Position numbers and translations under genes: made by a program. 64,000 nt of DNA from Strigamia acuminata (lineage: Eukaryota > Arthropoda > Chilopoda > Geophilomorpha > Linotaeniidae): assembly GCA_949358305.1 (NCBI GenBank), contig OX442315.1, positions 1,178,001 through 1,242,000 of the forward strand, given 5' to 3'. This document shows positions 21,801 through 30,658 of this stretch, one piece after another. The notes below the pieces were generated by a model, which worked only from the letters and a program-made list of their open reading frames with translations, ran no database searches and was not told where the DNA came from. Each line of letters opens with the position of its first letter. The stretch's first letter is position 1.

Positions 21801-24450
21801 TCTCATTGCAGCATCTTCACCGACTAAGAAGAAAAATAAGAAAAAATCTCTTATTCCTCGACCAACTGGTAAAGGGAGAGTGACTGGAAATGCGCCGACT
21901 TCAGGTGCGCAAATTCCATCTTCTACTGGCGTAGCTACTCCTCCAACGAGGGCACCGCCGGTTACAATCCCTCCGGTTGCACCAGCCCCAGTTGTGCAAC
22001 CAACTGCAACACCAAATGCATCAGTTCCAGTTGCGCAACCAACCTCACAAGTAAAAACTCCTAATTCATCACTAGTTCGTGTTTCAGTGCCTTTACGAAC
22101 CCGCCGACAGCGCTCTTTAATCCCAATTCTGATAAAGAAACGAGGAAGACCACGTAAAATTAATATTGTGCCAATTTTATCTCCTCATGCTAAACGGGCA
22201 ATAGCCACACGAACTCGAGCTAGATTAAAGGATCCATCTTTGATTCCTAAAACACCACCATGGCTACCACCCAGGTATGCGGGAACTATTAAAAAGTGGA
22301 CATTTCCAAAGTTATTGAAATCTCAGCAAGTAGGAAAATTGAAGGCAGTGCGACGTAAATCCGCTATTCCTTCCCATGTGGTGAAACCCAAACCTAAATC
22401 AGTTTTAATTCCACCACCTTTACCTATTCCTACCCCTCCTGCAACTCCAATATCCATTCCTATTCCTAGTTCCATTCCACCTTCAGCAATTATTCCAACT
22501 AAAATTCCTGCGCCAATAAATCCATCTAGTTTTAGACAAAAGACTGCTTCGGCGCCGTCACAATTGCCGACACCTGGAACTTTGGTGGATAGAATACGAC
22601 GTAATTTTCGTCGCCTAACTGGAGTTCCTGCACCAATAATTCAATCCGATAGCCATCGAAGGCCCATTCCAAGACCTTCTCCTGAAATTCCAAATTTACC
22701 AACTCCTTCCCCAACTCCTTCAATTCCTATCACTGATTTTCCTGTTATTTCTCCGCGTCAACCTTCTGAACCAGTGATGTATGACGATGCGGCGGGACCA
22801 TCAGGACAGCAGAGGCCGGAGGGATGTACTTCGGACCCGGATTCTGACTCTACATCATCTGAAGACAGTTTTGGACCCATTCGTGATATGTCGCCACCGA
22901 CAAGGAGTTATTATGCGCCTCCAACATCAGCGCGAAGAACTCCATCGAGATTGCGTCCGCGACGGGAAAGGACAGTAATTGAAGATTCGAGGACTGAAGC
23001 AGAGAAGCAAGCCGAATTGGAGCACGATCCACCAATTGAACATCCTCCGTTCGAGCTGTTGCCTACTGCTGCTGAAATCATTGCTGCGCAAAGACAGGAT
23101 CCCTGGTCGCGTGAGTTGATATTTTATTTAACTGCCCAAATGTTACCACTTGATCCAGGTGAGGCTGCCAAAATTGTGGCTGACGCGCAAGATTTCGGCA
23201 TGTATAAAGAGATGTTATGTCGCTTCCCTCCTGTCCATATTAATGAAATTAGAAAGAGGCGCCAAATATATCTCCCATTTGAACTTAGAGAAAGATATTT
23301 CCGCGCAATGCACTATCCTCCCGTAGTTGGGCATATGGGGCAAGAACGAACACTCCATCGCATTAAATCGCGCGTATTTTGGCCAAAAATGCGCGAAGAT
23401 ATTCGAACATGGATACAGGTTTGCGAAGCGTGTCAAAGAGCTAAACCCCTTAACAGGCTCCCATATGGAAAAATGATAATGTCCAGATCGCGCCATCTTT
23501 TCTCTGCTATCTACATCGACTATTACGGCAAGAAACCTCGATCCACAGAGGGACATTGCTATGCCTTTGTGATGGTCGACTCTGCTAGCCGATGGTTAGA
23601 CGTACGTCTAACCGAAAACTCAAATATAGCCACTACGGTGAAACAAATTCAGAAATTCTGCAAAAGATGGGGTTTTCCCAAGATAATTATTAGCGATAAT
23701 GCGCCTGCTTTTCGCTCACCAGAGTTTCGTAGCCAAATTCAGCAACTTGGCGCAATAAATAGATATACCGCCGCATATCACCCGCAAGGTAATATTGCGG
23801 AAAGGCTTAACCAATCATTAAAGAACTGTATATTAGCATATATTGATGATGACCATACTAGATGGGATGTCAACATTGGCTATTTCGTGCTCGCGATTAA
23901 TTCAGCGTATCAAATTTCTTTAAAGTATTCACCCTTTAAAATGGTAACAGGCCAGGAAGCTCGATTTCCGGGCGACCTGGATAGCGACACGGATGACGGA
24001 GAACCATTGCCGCCCGTGGAAGCTGAGAACTTGCACGAACATATGCGTAGAATGCGAGAAGGCGCGATTAACAACTTGCGCGAGTCCCAAATTCGACACA
24101 AAAAATGGTTCGATTTAAAACGTCGTCCCCATGACTTCCGTCCTGGCGACTGGGTGACTTTGCGCAATCGGCAACCTTCGTCTGCCGATAAACAATTCGC
24201 AGCAGGTTTACGCCAACGGACTGAAGGTGTATATATTATACATAGATTGGTGGGCCCCAATACAGTAATCCTAATGGATGAAAACGGTCAAAAAACCCAG
24301 CCTTATAATGTCGTGGAGTTGCGACATTGGTTTTTTGCCGAGGCCAACTTTTTAACTTTAAAAGACGTTGAAATTATTGATAAACATGTTGAAATTTTTA
24401 CTGTCAACACTTTAGATATTTTTTCTGCTTACTTTCTTTCATTTAAGTAA
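18805..24450 (+). CDS. Pol of gypsy-A (PR-RT-RH-IN) with a long internal linker
   Basis: 1881 residues, starting at the ATG that overlaps the gag stop. Protease motif ALLDSGAQTCVM is near residue 178. RT has WRTAMDFRPIN, FSIIDGREAFHQI (catalytic Asp) and VYIDDVIIF near 674. RNase H has LQTDASYSGLGA, TEIECLAAVW and SDHQSLKWL, ending with KVADALSRAP near 940. A low-complexity Lys/Pro/Ser/Thr linker then runs from about 990 to 1410, far longer than usual. Integrase follows: HHCC zinc domain (GHMGQERTLH, CEACQRAKP), Asp in YIDYYG, Asp in ISDNAPAF, Glu in NIAERLNQS. The C-terminal part has GDWVTLRN. No break is seen. Start-stop overlap suggests reinitiation or a -1 shift. Confidence 0.95.
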   Translation: MSRPAFRAKRLKSKRRASPLINLKEDNPLQVNSTTSPTVITLPEYKPVSSVISSSSSIITSATKASDLQAAVPEAVKDELPKLTDLQPVISKKNPKMTIVSKITKTLPIIKSTSSATTTEAPKEVISPMKVSFVMLTPEELKETQEPIIEITRGDRLCKKAPCVKISWANVACTALLDSGAQTCVMSEDVFQQLHEKMGLDFVNLHERVQVASGDIVDSTKSMQLALRAPIGIIKFICMVLPNAKMDMLLGRDFCTAAGIDIDHARQQWSMVGSNEIRKFMTYEEAKKSESILILPFAPEETQDPSNPPAAISEIVPTKILRKPDPVSEINCLLLAHRPLQQEIFEYPHDDAQYRVKQVRHRAQRKWSNIWSPKRKETSKISSKLKKTISRKLTLSQFRRLRRLRRKINVIRPIAKQLVAQRAKDINAKKESKINIFSIAQPDNGGNNSKKNINDINFLQYQPSGDPTDLDWIYHQLWNQLTVPQIKLLIKTLQPVSQIFREEIGLCNNTEYEVNLKPDFRPIHVPVRPVNPAKKAIIDKYIDKKLQQGIIRRSQSDCAVAPVVVPKKTGEWRTAMDFRPINAQTIPDVYPLPDIDNIFAYLGGAHWFSIIDGREAFHQIGVRKGDERYLAFITHRGLFEYVRMPFGPINGPATLQRAMNKTLAKYLYKFVFVYIDDVIIFSRTFEEHVQHLRLVLEELFNAGFTMNANKTELCQKRLEVLGHIVESGQITPNPKKVVAIQNYPAPTSLRELQRFKGMVGYYQSFIANFSKISEVFRPLLKKDATWIWTDAQQLAFEYLKDQIAIPTLKRRFPSWKKPFILQTDASYSGLGAALMQLNDEGVRIPIAFASRALNSAEKNYKVTEIECLAAVWGVKRFRAYLEMMPFYLESDHQSLKWLFQQREPTGRLARWVLSLSDYKFTFLHCSGCKNKVADALSRAPVDPPEVDDEDDSPEVDEACYLAYFDDCNEWPALNIIKELPKDINLQFRKLFKSKFKKMPLIAASSPTKKKNKKKSLIPRPTGKGRVTGNAPTSGAQIPSSTGVATPPTRAPPVTIPPVAPAPVVQPTATPNASVPVAQPTSQVKTPNSSLVRVSVPLRTRRQRSLIPILIKKRGRPRKINIVPILSPHAKRAIATRTRARLKDPSLIPKTPPWLPPRYAGTIKKWTFPKLLKSQQVGKLKAVRRKSAIPSHVVKPKPKSVLIPPPLPIPTPPATPISIPIPSSIPPSAIIPTKIPAPINPSSFRQKTASAPSQLPTPGTLVDRIRRNFRRLTGVPAPIIQSDSHRRPIPRPSPEIPNLPTPSPTPSIPITDFPVISPRQPSEPVMYDDAAGPSGQQRPEGCTSDPDSDSTSSEDSFGPIRDMSPPTRSYYAPPTSARRTPSRLRPRRERTVIEDSRTEAEKQAELEHDPPIEHPPFELLPTAAEIIAAQRQDPWSRELIFYLTAQMLPLDPGEAAKIVADAQDFGMYKEMLCRFPPVHINEIRKRRQIYLPFELRERYFRAMHYPPVVGHMGQERTLHRIKSRVFWPKMREDIRTWIQVCEACQRAKPLNRLPYGKMIMSRSRHLFSAIYIDYYGKKPRSTEGHCYAFVMVDSASRWLDVRLTENSNIATTVKQIQKFCKRWGFPKIIISDNAPAFRSPEFRSQIQQLGAINRYTAAYHPQGNIAERLNQSLKNCILAYIDDDHTRWDVNIGYFVLAINSAYQISLKYSPFKMVTGQEARFPGDLDSDTDDGEPLPPVEAENLHEHMRRMREGAINNLRESQIRHKKWFDLKRRPHDFRPGDWVTLRNRQPSSADKQFAAGLRQRTEGVYIIHRLVGPNTVILMDENGQKTQPYNVVELRHWFFAEANFLTLKDVEIIDKHVEIFTVNTLDIFSAYFLSFK

Positions 24451-25239
24451 TTTTCGTTTATTTTCCGAAAATAAAAAAAAAAAAAAAAAAAAAAAAACAA
24501 AAAAAAAAAACCAAGTGTAATCCGGTGTAAATCTATCTTTACTACCTATTTTGTTTAAAAACTATTTTTTTCCTTTCATTTTGAATTTATTCATCCTAAT
24601 TTTTATGTTTTATATTACTTTATGTTTTCTTCATATTTTATATTTAATGTTTTGTGTTATGTGTTTTATGTTTATACTCGGTCACTCGAAAATAACTAAG
24701 TCCATTTCAATCAGGGACTATGTCCGTCACCAGAGTGCGCGACGCCAATTAATCTCTAACAATAGCACGTGGCTATTTCCACAATTCATTTAAATTATTC
24801 AATTGATATAATTTGTGCGCACTTTATTTAAATTAATATTCTGTGTTCTGAATTATTACTTGTTTATCTCACCATCCTTATTTAATCACTTTAAAACAAG
24901 AGTTTTGAGCGAAGACAACCTTCGTTAACTTCCGAATTCCAACACTGAATGTCGCCCTTCAATTGCAATTAGTTAGTGTTTAACCTCGAACCCGACTTTA
25001 TTACATGTGCGAGTTTTCAATCGTTCATCGAAGCTTCTCGAAGCAAAGTTTTACGACTCGTTACATTCCTAGGAATATTCTTTAGTCCTCGTTGTTTGTT
25101 TCGTTCTGTGCGCGTTCGTGTTGTTGCGCGTCGTAATTGTGAGTATCGTTTGTCAAACATATTATTTGTTCTGTATACTTATATAAGCATTGCCTCCACC
25201 AACTTAGGCGCATTATATTCAACATATATCAAAACCAAC
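24451..25239 (+). other. pol-ORF3 spacer of gypsy-A with an A-tract
   Basis: AT-rich. An almost pure A-run lies at about 24471-24511. The frame of ORF3 is open back to 24976 but has no ATG before 25240. An apparent 80-residue hydrophobic ORF at 24551-24793 looks compositional. The spacer probably supplies a promoter or a splice acceptor for ORF3; none can be pinned down. Confidence 0.5.
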
Positions 25240-27297
25240 ATGGCGTGTTGTAATGAAGACTTCCCGGGAAGGAAATATCCTAAAAACTATCGAACACCGC
25301 CTTTACATGCGGCGGGTCCACCGAAGTTTCCACACAACCATCCCGACGATCCACTCGATGCTGGATTCCCCAACTACGAGATATGTCCGGTATGCTCTGG
25401 TTACGGTAAAGAGATTGACCCGCCGAGGCCCGAATGCAAGTGCCGGGCGTGTGATGGTCGAGGGGACTTACGGCGCAATTTACACATCGTTTGGATGCGC
25501 CAAATCTACGGTTGGGTGTTGCGAAGATATGAACAAGACCATGTGATTATCGTAAGCGTGACATATCCACCATTCCGCCCACTGAACGGTAGTCCGGTGT
25601 CAATACAAAGGTTCCGGACGATCCACTTCTGGTATTGGCACCGGGCGCAACGAGTTGCGCACACAAATCGCATTACATCGCGACAATGGATCTATCCGAT
25701 GGCGGAAGTAGTTCAACTTCTATATATCCAAGTACCAAACTTACTCCAAGACGTTCGAAAGTTGGAGCGGAAAATGGCCGATCCACGGTTGTCCAATGTT
25801 CCATCCATACAGCAACCCCGCGGACCACCACTCAGTGCACGACTCCCTCCAGCGATGCGGGAACGATTTGCGCAATCGCCGCAGAACGCGAATTTATCCG
25901 CGACATCTTTAAAATCAACTAATAATAACAATAATCTTAATTCCAACACAGGTGCCCGACCGAAGCTTTTAGCAAAGAAAAACATTCTCGTGACAACTTC
26001 GAGTGCTACTTCCACTACGGTAACGGCGGCTAGGACAACAGAGGCCCCCTCGTGTTCAACGTCGAAGATTTCGAACATACCGGTGTCGACGCCTGGACCC
26101 ATCACCTATGCGCAGTTACCATCGCGCAATGTTTCCACGACTACAAAGGCCGCTTCTACACCAAGTACGATTTCGGTCTCCTCTAGTCAGACTTCGACGC
26201 CGCCCCCTCGAGTGGCCCCTACCGGAGCCAGTGCGACCGCTGCCTCTGATGGGGCACAGGCTCTTGGAGATATTGCCTCTCATTGCGACCTGGCAGTTGA
26301 CCGATACGGCGTAACAACGAAACCAATAAATTCTCTGGAACTAATTCCCGATTTATTGGAAGAATTCGAGGTCGAAATTTGCGTGAAGGGGCCAGAAGTA
26401 TCTAAGACCCGATTTCCTATGGAACGTAAAGGGTGGATTGCGCTTTTAGAACATATGATGGACAAAGATTTTGAGATACTTCGTGTGGATTTCCGTAACA
26501 TTCATGGTCAGATGAAGACTCGCATTCGCGATATGGCTGCGCAAGTATTGAGGCGGATGTCGGAATGCGATATCTACGATCATGATGGCGTTCTGGAGCA
26601 GTTGATTTGGATCATGCATGAGGAGATCTCGCGTATGATCTATCACATTCGGCGCCGTCGTGACTACGAGCGAATGACCACCGAGCAACGTCAACGGGAG
26701 TACGAGCAGAAACATGCGGCGGAAAAAGCACGCGTTGCCGAGATCCATCGTGTTGAGGAGGAAAAGAAGGCGATCCAAGAAGCTAGGGAAGCGGAAGAAA
26801 AGCGATGCGCTGAGGAAACTCGTTTAAACGAATTGCGAGAGATGCTTCAAACTTCAGCTCACCATCACGAATTTGCGCCATCCATTCCACCGGGTCCGGG
26901 TTTCTCGGGTTGGGACAATGCCCCACCCACAATTACTTTAGAACTTTTGCCTAGCTTGATGTCTCCAGCGGCTATTATTTGCAATTTCGCTAACGGTCGA
27001 GGTGAGTGCCTTCAATTTGGAATGTCAACACAAGCGCAACGACAACTTTTCCGTTCCCTCGCCGTGGCTGATCTACGCATGCCTTTGGCCGAAGCTAATC
27101 CATTATTAAATCTATTATATCGACGATATGGCGAGTTATTTCTCGACCATTGTCGGAACGAGATTAACCGACGAGGTGCGACTAATTTTCATGATGCGCA
27201 GCGCATAGTGGTGGAAATTGCGCTTAATATGATTAAGTATTTTCGAATCCCTCGTCATCGCGAAATCTTGGAAAAGGATTTCGAGCAACAATCCTAA
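25240..27297 (+). CDS. ORF3 of gypsy-A: novel protein with DnaJ-like CXXCXGXG pair and coiled coil
   Basis: 685 residues from the ATG at 25240, which has a good AACATGG context. Near the N terminus lie two CXXCXGXG motifs, CPVCSGYG (49-56) and CRACDGRG (68-75), the signature of DnaJ-type zinc-binding repeats (a DnaJ has four). A segment with several Trp and Tyr follows, then a Ser/Thr/Pro-rich region (~190-350). A globular part (~360-480) comes next, a charged Glu/Arg coiled coil at ~480-550 (YERMTTEQRQREYEQKHA onward), and a conserved-looking C terminus. There is no signal peptide or membrane segment, so it is not an envelope gene, although it sits where env lies in errantiviruses. A chaperone-like or RNA-binding role is speculation. 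Confidence 0.8.
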   Translation: MACCNEDFPGRKYPKNYRTPPLHAAGPPKFPHNHPDDPLDAGFPNYEICPVCSGYGKEIDPPRPECKCRACDGRGDLRRNLHIVWMRQIYGWVLRRYEQDHVIIVSVTYPPFRPLNGSPVSIQRFRTIHFWYWHRAQRVAHTNRITSRQWIYPMAEVVQLLYIQVPNLLQDVRKLERKMADPRLSNVPSIQQPRGPPLSARLPPAMRERFAQSPQNANLSATSLKSTNNNNNLNSNTGARPKLLAKKNILVTTSSATSTTVTAARTTEAPSCSTSKISNIPVSTPGPITYAQLPSRNVSTTTKAASTPSTISVSSSQTSTPPPRVAPTGASATAASDGAQALGDIASHCDLAVDRYGVTTKPINSLELIPDLLEEFEVEICVKGPEVSKTRFPMERKGWIALLEHMMDKDFEILRVDFRNIHGQMKTRIRDMAAQVLRRMSECDIYDHDGVLEQLIWIMHEEISRMIYHIRRRRDYERMTTEQRQREYEQKHAAEKARVAEIHRVEEEKKAIQEAREAEEKRCAEETRLNELREMLQTSAHHHEFAPSIPPGPGFSGWDNAPPTITLELLPSLMSPAAIICNFANGRGECLQFGMSTQAQRQLFRSLAVADLRMPLAEANPLLNLLYRRYGELFLDHCRNEINRRGATNFHDAQRIVVEIALNMIKYFRIPRHREILEKDFEQQS

Positions 27298-28936
27298 ACG
27301 TGACTTTGTGTGTGCAACTTGTTTGCAAATTGAAGTCAGGAGATCGTATTAATGGGCGCTTCGTAAAATTTCTCCGCTTCGGCGTTGAGTTGAAGGACTT
27401 GATACGAGGATCCTGGTGATTTGCGAATACTTTGTGCGCACATCAACCTACTATTCATCATTATTTTGTGTTTTCATCATATTTTCATCTCTAATTGTGT
27501 CAAAAATGCGCCGCCAGATTGTGGATCTCTGGTAAATGCCCTAATAAAACATCTCCGCAGTTGTGCGTTGAGTTTGGGCTGGCCCGCATTTAAATATCCT
27601 CACGGTATCCACAACCAACATTCATCATCATCTTTAAATCTTCATCATTTTCCCGTTCCGCCATGCGATTCCATTGATGAGGCGCTCCGTAAAATATCTC
27701 TCGAGTTGGAGGACTTGATGGAACGAGCTTGGGCAGCGGTAATATGTTGATTTGAAGAACAAATAATTATTATTAGTGTTTCATCATAAATGTTATTATT
27801 TTTGCGCAACTTTTCAATTGTGATAATTCTCACTGATAATTTATATTTTTATTTAATTATTTTTACGTTTTTAGTGCTTTAGAATCGGACAATTGGATTT
27901 TTAGTACTACAATTATATTTTATTTAAGTGCAATTATGATTTTGATAATTTTCTAGTTATATTATTGAAATATTTATTTTAGTTTAATGATTTTGATATC
28001 TTTTTGTGCTATAATCATTCCAGAATTATCTTCATGATAATTTCTTCCGAAGTTTAGGAATTTAATTTCGTTTAATTTTCATTTCCATTGTTATTTTTAG
28101 CGCAATTATTCTGGAATGATTCAAGTTAGTATTCAATGTTTAAATTTATGTAAATGTTTTTTTTTCATAAGTATTTAATCAAGTTTATTGTGATATTTAA
28201 CTAATTTTTCATGATTACTTTAATTCTGTGATATTTTAAATTAATGTGGTTAATTCCGTGGCAATACGAGTTGTATTGTGCGCGCGGGTATTTGTTATGT
28301 TTCTAATATTATATTTTTGTTTTCCATTTCATTCATAGAATTAATAACCTAATTATCCTTGCGCAAAGTTTCGCGCATCCATTTAAAAAGTTCCTATTAA
28401 TCTGAAATCATACTTACCTTATGCAGATTGCATAATTATGTACCTTACCTTTATTTTGTGTTTGTTTTGCGCAATTACGCGCATCCTACCATAACATAAA
28501 TACCCAATCTGATCTAATAAATCCCATCACGATTCCTGATAATTCTCATGTGTCGGCTCTTTATTTTTGTTTAATTTAAAATTGTTTATTCGATGATTTT
28601 TATACAGGAAGCAAAAGTTTGTTTATACAAAAAAGTAAAAGTGTTTAAAATTTTTATTTCATAAATTGTTTGGATAAAATGTATAGACTCTCGTCCGTCC
28701 TAGGTATTGTCGGCCCCTTTAGGTTTAGTGTTCGCCCTCCTTGTGTCGTCCCTGTTCGTCTTGTGATTTCGAGTAGAATGATTTAAAATTTACCATTGTG
28801 ACTTTACAAAAAATTTTAGTTTAAATTTATTTTCAAAAGCCATGGTGATTTATTAATTTCTTGCCTTTAATAATTTAATTAATCTTTCATATTTAATCTA
28901 GTATTGTTTAACTTTAGTTTATTATTTTGACAAGGT
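27298..28936 (+). other. gypsy-A 3' non-coding region
   Basis: About 1.6 kb of AT-rich sequence after ORF3, continuing at 29757-29973 beyond the solo LTR. It shows repeated GCGCA words and short diverged repeats (around 27350-27410, 27530-27585 and 27675-27730, sharing CGTAAAAT and GAGTTG.AGGACTTGAT). Small ORFs here lack support and I call no gene. Confidence 0.6.
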
Positions 28937-29756
28937 TGTCGCGTCCTACTTGGTATAGGTTTAAATAGCGCTAACGTGTAATACTTTACCTGTGATCAAT
29001 TATGTAAATACCCAAATGAATACCAAATGTATGTAAATAAACAGGTAATTTATTCACCAGGCTTTATGCCTTTAAAATACACTCAGTAATAATTCTAGAG
29101 TCGACGTGGTCAGCGTCGAACAAAGGATTTCTCAAGATGGCGTCGTCGATTCCGCGTGGTCGGCGGAACAAAGGCGGCGTCTCGAGTTGTCGTTAATTCG
29201 TCACGGATTCGTCTTCACGGACGCGGTGGAATGCTCTTTCGAGTCTTCTATCCGTGCCTGTTGTCTAGGGTTTGTTTAGCGTCGCAGAGGCCTCGTCTAG
29301 GAACTTTGGGGTTCCCTACAAAGCACTCGGACACTTACTTCGGCGAATAATCGTCTGGGCGATTATTCTGGGTGATTTCACAAGGGCTATTCTCGTGCTT
29401 TCGCAGGAATAGCTCGCAAGTGACTTCGTGAGAGTTACAGTTTGCACTTTACTCAGCGATCCTCGATCAATCCTAACTTGTAGTTGAAGTTGGCCTGACG
29501 GTGAGGTAGTTGCTGTGTTCTTGGTGTCGTTTGTGTAAGTTCTGACTTTAGGCGGGAAACACAGCCTTTTATGCAGTGGGGTGAAGGGCCGGCGATCAAC
29601 CAATGGGGGCTGACCATCAGCCGCTTCCTCCCCCTCGGGGCACACACCTGCCATGGGGAGGTGGAGCCAACTCGGGGGGGAACGACTCTTCAATCACAGT
29701 GACTCAGAGGACAAGCATCCGCCCTGGGGGGACACTTATCCAACTGGGTCACCACA
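28937..29756 (-). repeat. solo LTR of gypsy-B inside gypsy-A
   Basis: 820 bp, TGTCGCGTCC to GGGTCACCACA in plus orientation, matching 49435-50254 and 61486-62305 with at least one base difference (near 29190). The 4-bp duplication aggt is at 28933-28936 and 29757-29760. LTR-LTR recombination removed the interior. It shows that the gypsy-B family was active after gypsy-A inserted. Confidence 0.95.
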
Positions 29757-29973
29757 AGGTTGTTGAATTTTTGCACAACGTGCATTATTTTAGACAGAGT
29801 TGTTAAGTCTTTGCGCAGACGCGCATCATTTTTATTTAATTTATTTTAATTTATTTTTGTCTACCTTTTTTGAAAATTTGTGTAATTTTTGCGCATGGCG
29901 CATTATTATTGTATGACTTTCCTTGTCTCTTATCCTTTTATTCCCTTCGATAAATCTCGAATAATAAAAGCCT

Positions 29974-29986
29974 AAGGGGGGAGGGA
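29974..29986 (+). other. polypurine tract of gypsy-A
   Basis: AAGGGGGGAGGGA lies directly before the 3' LTR. Confidence 0.9.
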
Positions 29987-30658
29987 TGTCACGGGCAGGT
30001 TACCCACCCTTCTTTTTTATTCATTTCTAACTTAGACTGACCCAATCTTAAGTTTTCTTATTTTTTCCCAATCTTTCTTTTCATCTAACATCGATGAATC
30101 ATCTCTAAATATATGCGCAGCTTTATTGCGCGCATCTTATTATTTTCAACAATTAACTTTATTTTATACCTTCCACCCCCTCACCCACTCCAATCGACCT
30201 GGTCACATGACTCATGTTTACCTGGTCGCTACTTTTATCCATAATCCACACTTCTCATACCTCTTTCAACGAGTTAACACCTCTTAGATTGAATTGAGTT
30301 TGTCAATCTTTATTTTGCGCCTTAACACGCGCCCCTTCTAATTTAACACTTAATAGCGCCTCTTTTTGCCCACCTTTTATCCCTTCGCATGCCTGTGACA
30401 TCCTACGCCCACCCGCATACGAATATCACTGCGCATACTCATTCTTTTTAAACGTAAAGACCCACAACGTGAGACTGAGCCCGTCGAATATAAATAATGT
30501 GTGTTACAGCGAGTTAGGTTTATTCACCGTCCGATATCCGCATATGACGATGGCACAAACAGAGTAAATCTACGAACTTTGCCCGCTGATTTGCGCTAAC
30601 ATCACTTTGCGCGTAAATTCAGATCAAATCAATTAAACATCTAAGTTGATTCGTAACA
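29987..30658 (+). repeat. 3' LTR of gypsy-A
   Basis: 672 bp; I saw no difference from the 5' LTR on reading, pointing to a recent insertion. It is followed by the target duplication attt. Confidence 0.95.

Larger units (their letters stand above)
16062..30658 (+). mobile_element. gypsy-A: Ty3/gypsy retrotransposon with three ORFs (14.6 kb)
   Basis: LTRs are 16062-16733 and 29987-30658 (672 bp each). The 4-bp target duplication attt is at 16058-16061 and 30659-30662. The uninterrupted site is visible in the duplicated macrosatellite at 41648-41651, which confirms the ends. It contains gag, pol, a third ORF, a ~2.7-kb AT-rich 3' region with a solo gypsy-B LTR (820 bp plus a 4-bp duplication), and a purine tract. 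Without the solo LTR it is ~13.8 kb, long for this superfamily. All three ORFs are open. Confidence 0.96.

Noticed and set aside
24551-24793. 80-codon hydrophobic ORF after gypsy-A pol
   Set aside because: Phe/Leu/Ile-rich product of an AT-rich spacer; no conserved feature.
25240-27297. Envelope gene (errantivirus-like) at ORF3 of gypsy-A
   Set aside because: No signal peptide, transmembrane segment, fusion peptide or furin-type site; zinc and coiled-coil features instead.
29316-29693. 125-codon ORF in the gypsy-B LTR, present in three copies
   Set aside because: Identity simply follows LTR identity; there is no domain and it overlaps promoter-like sequences.
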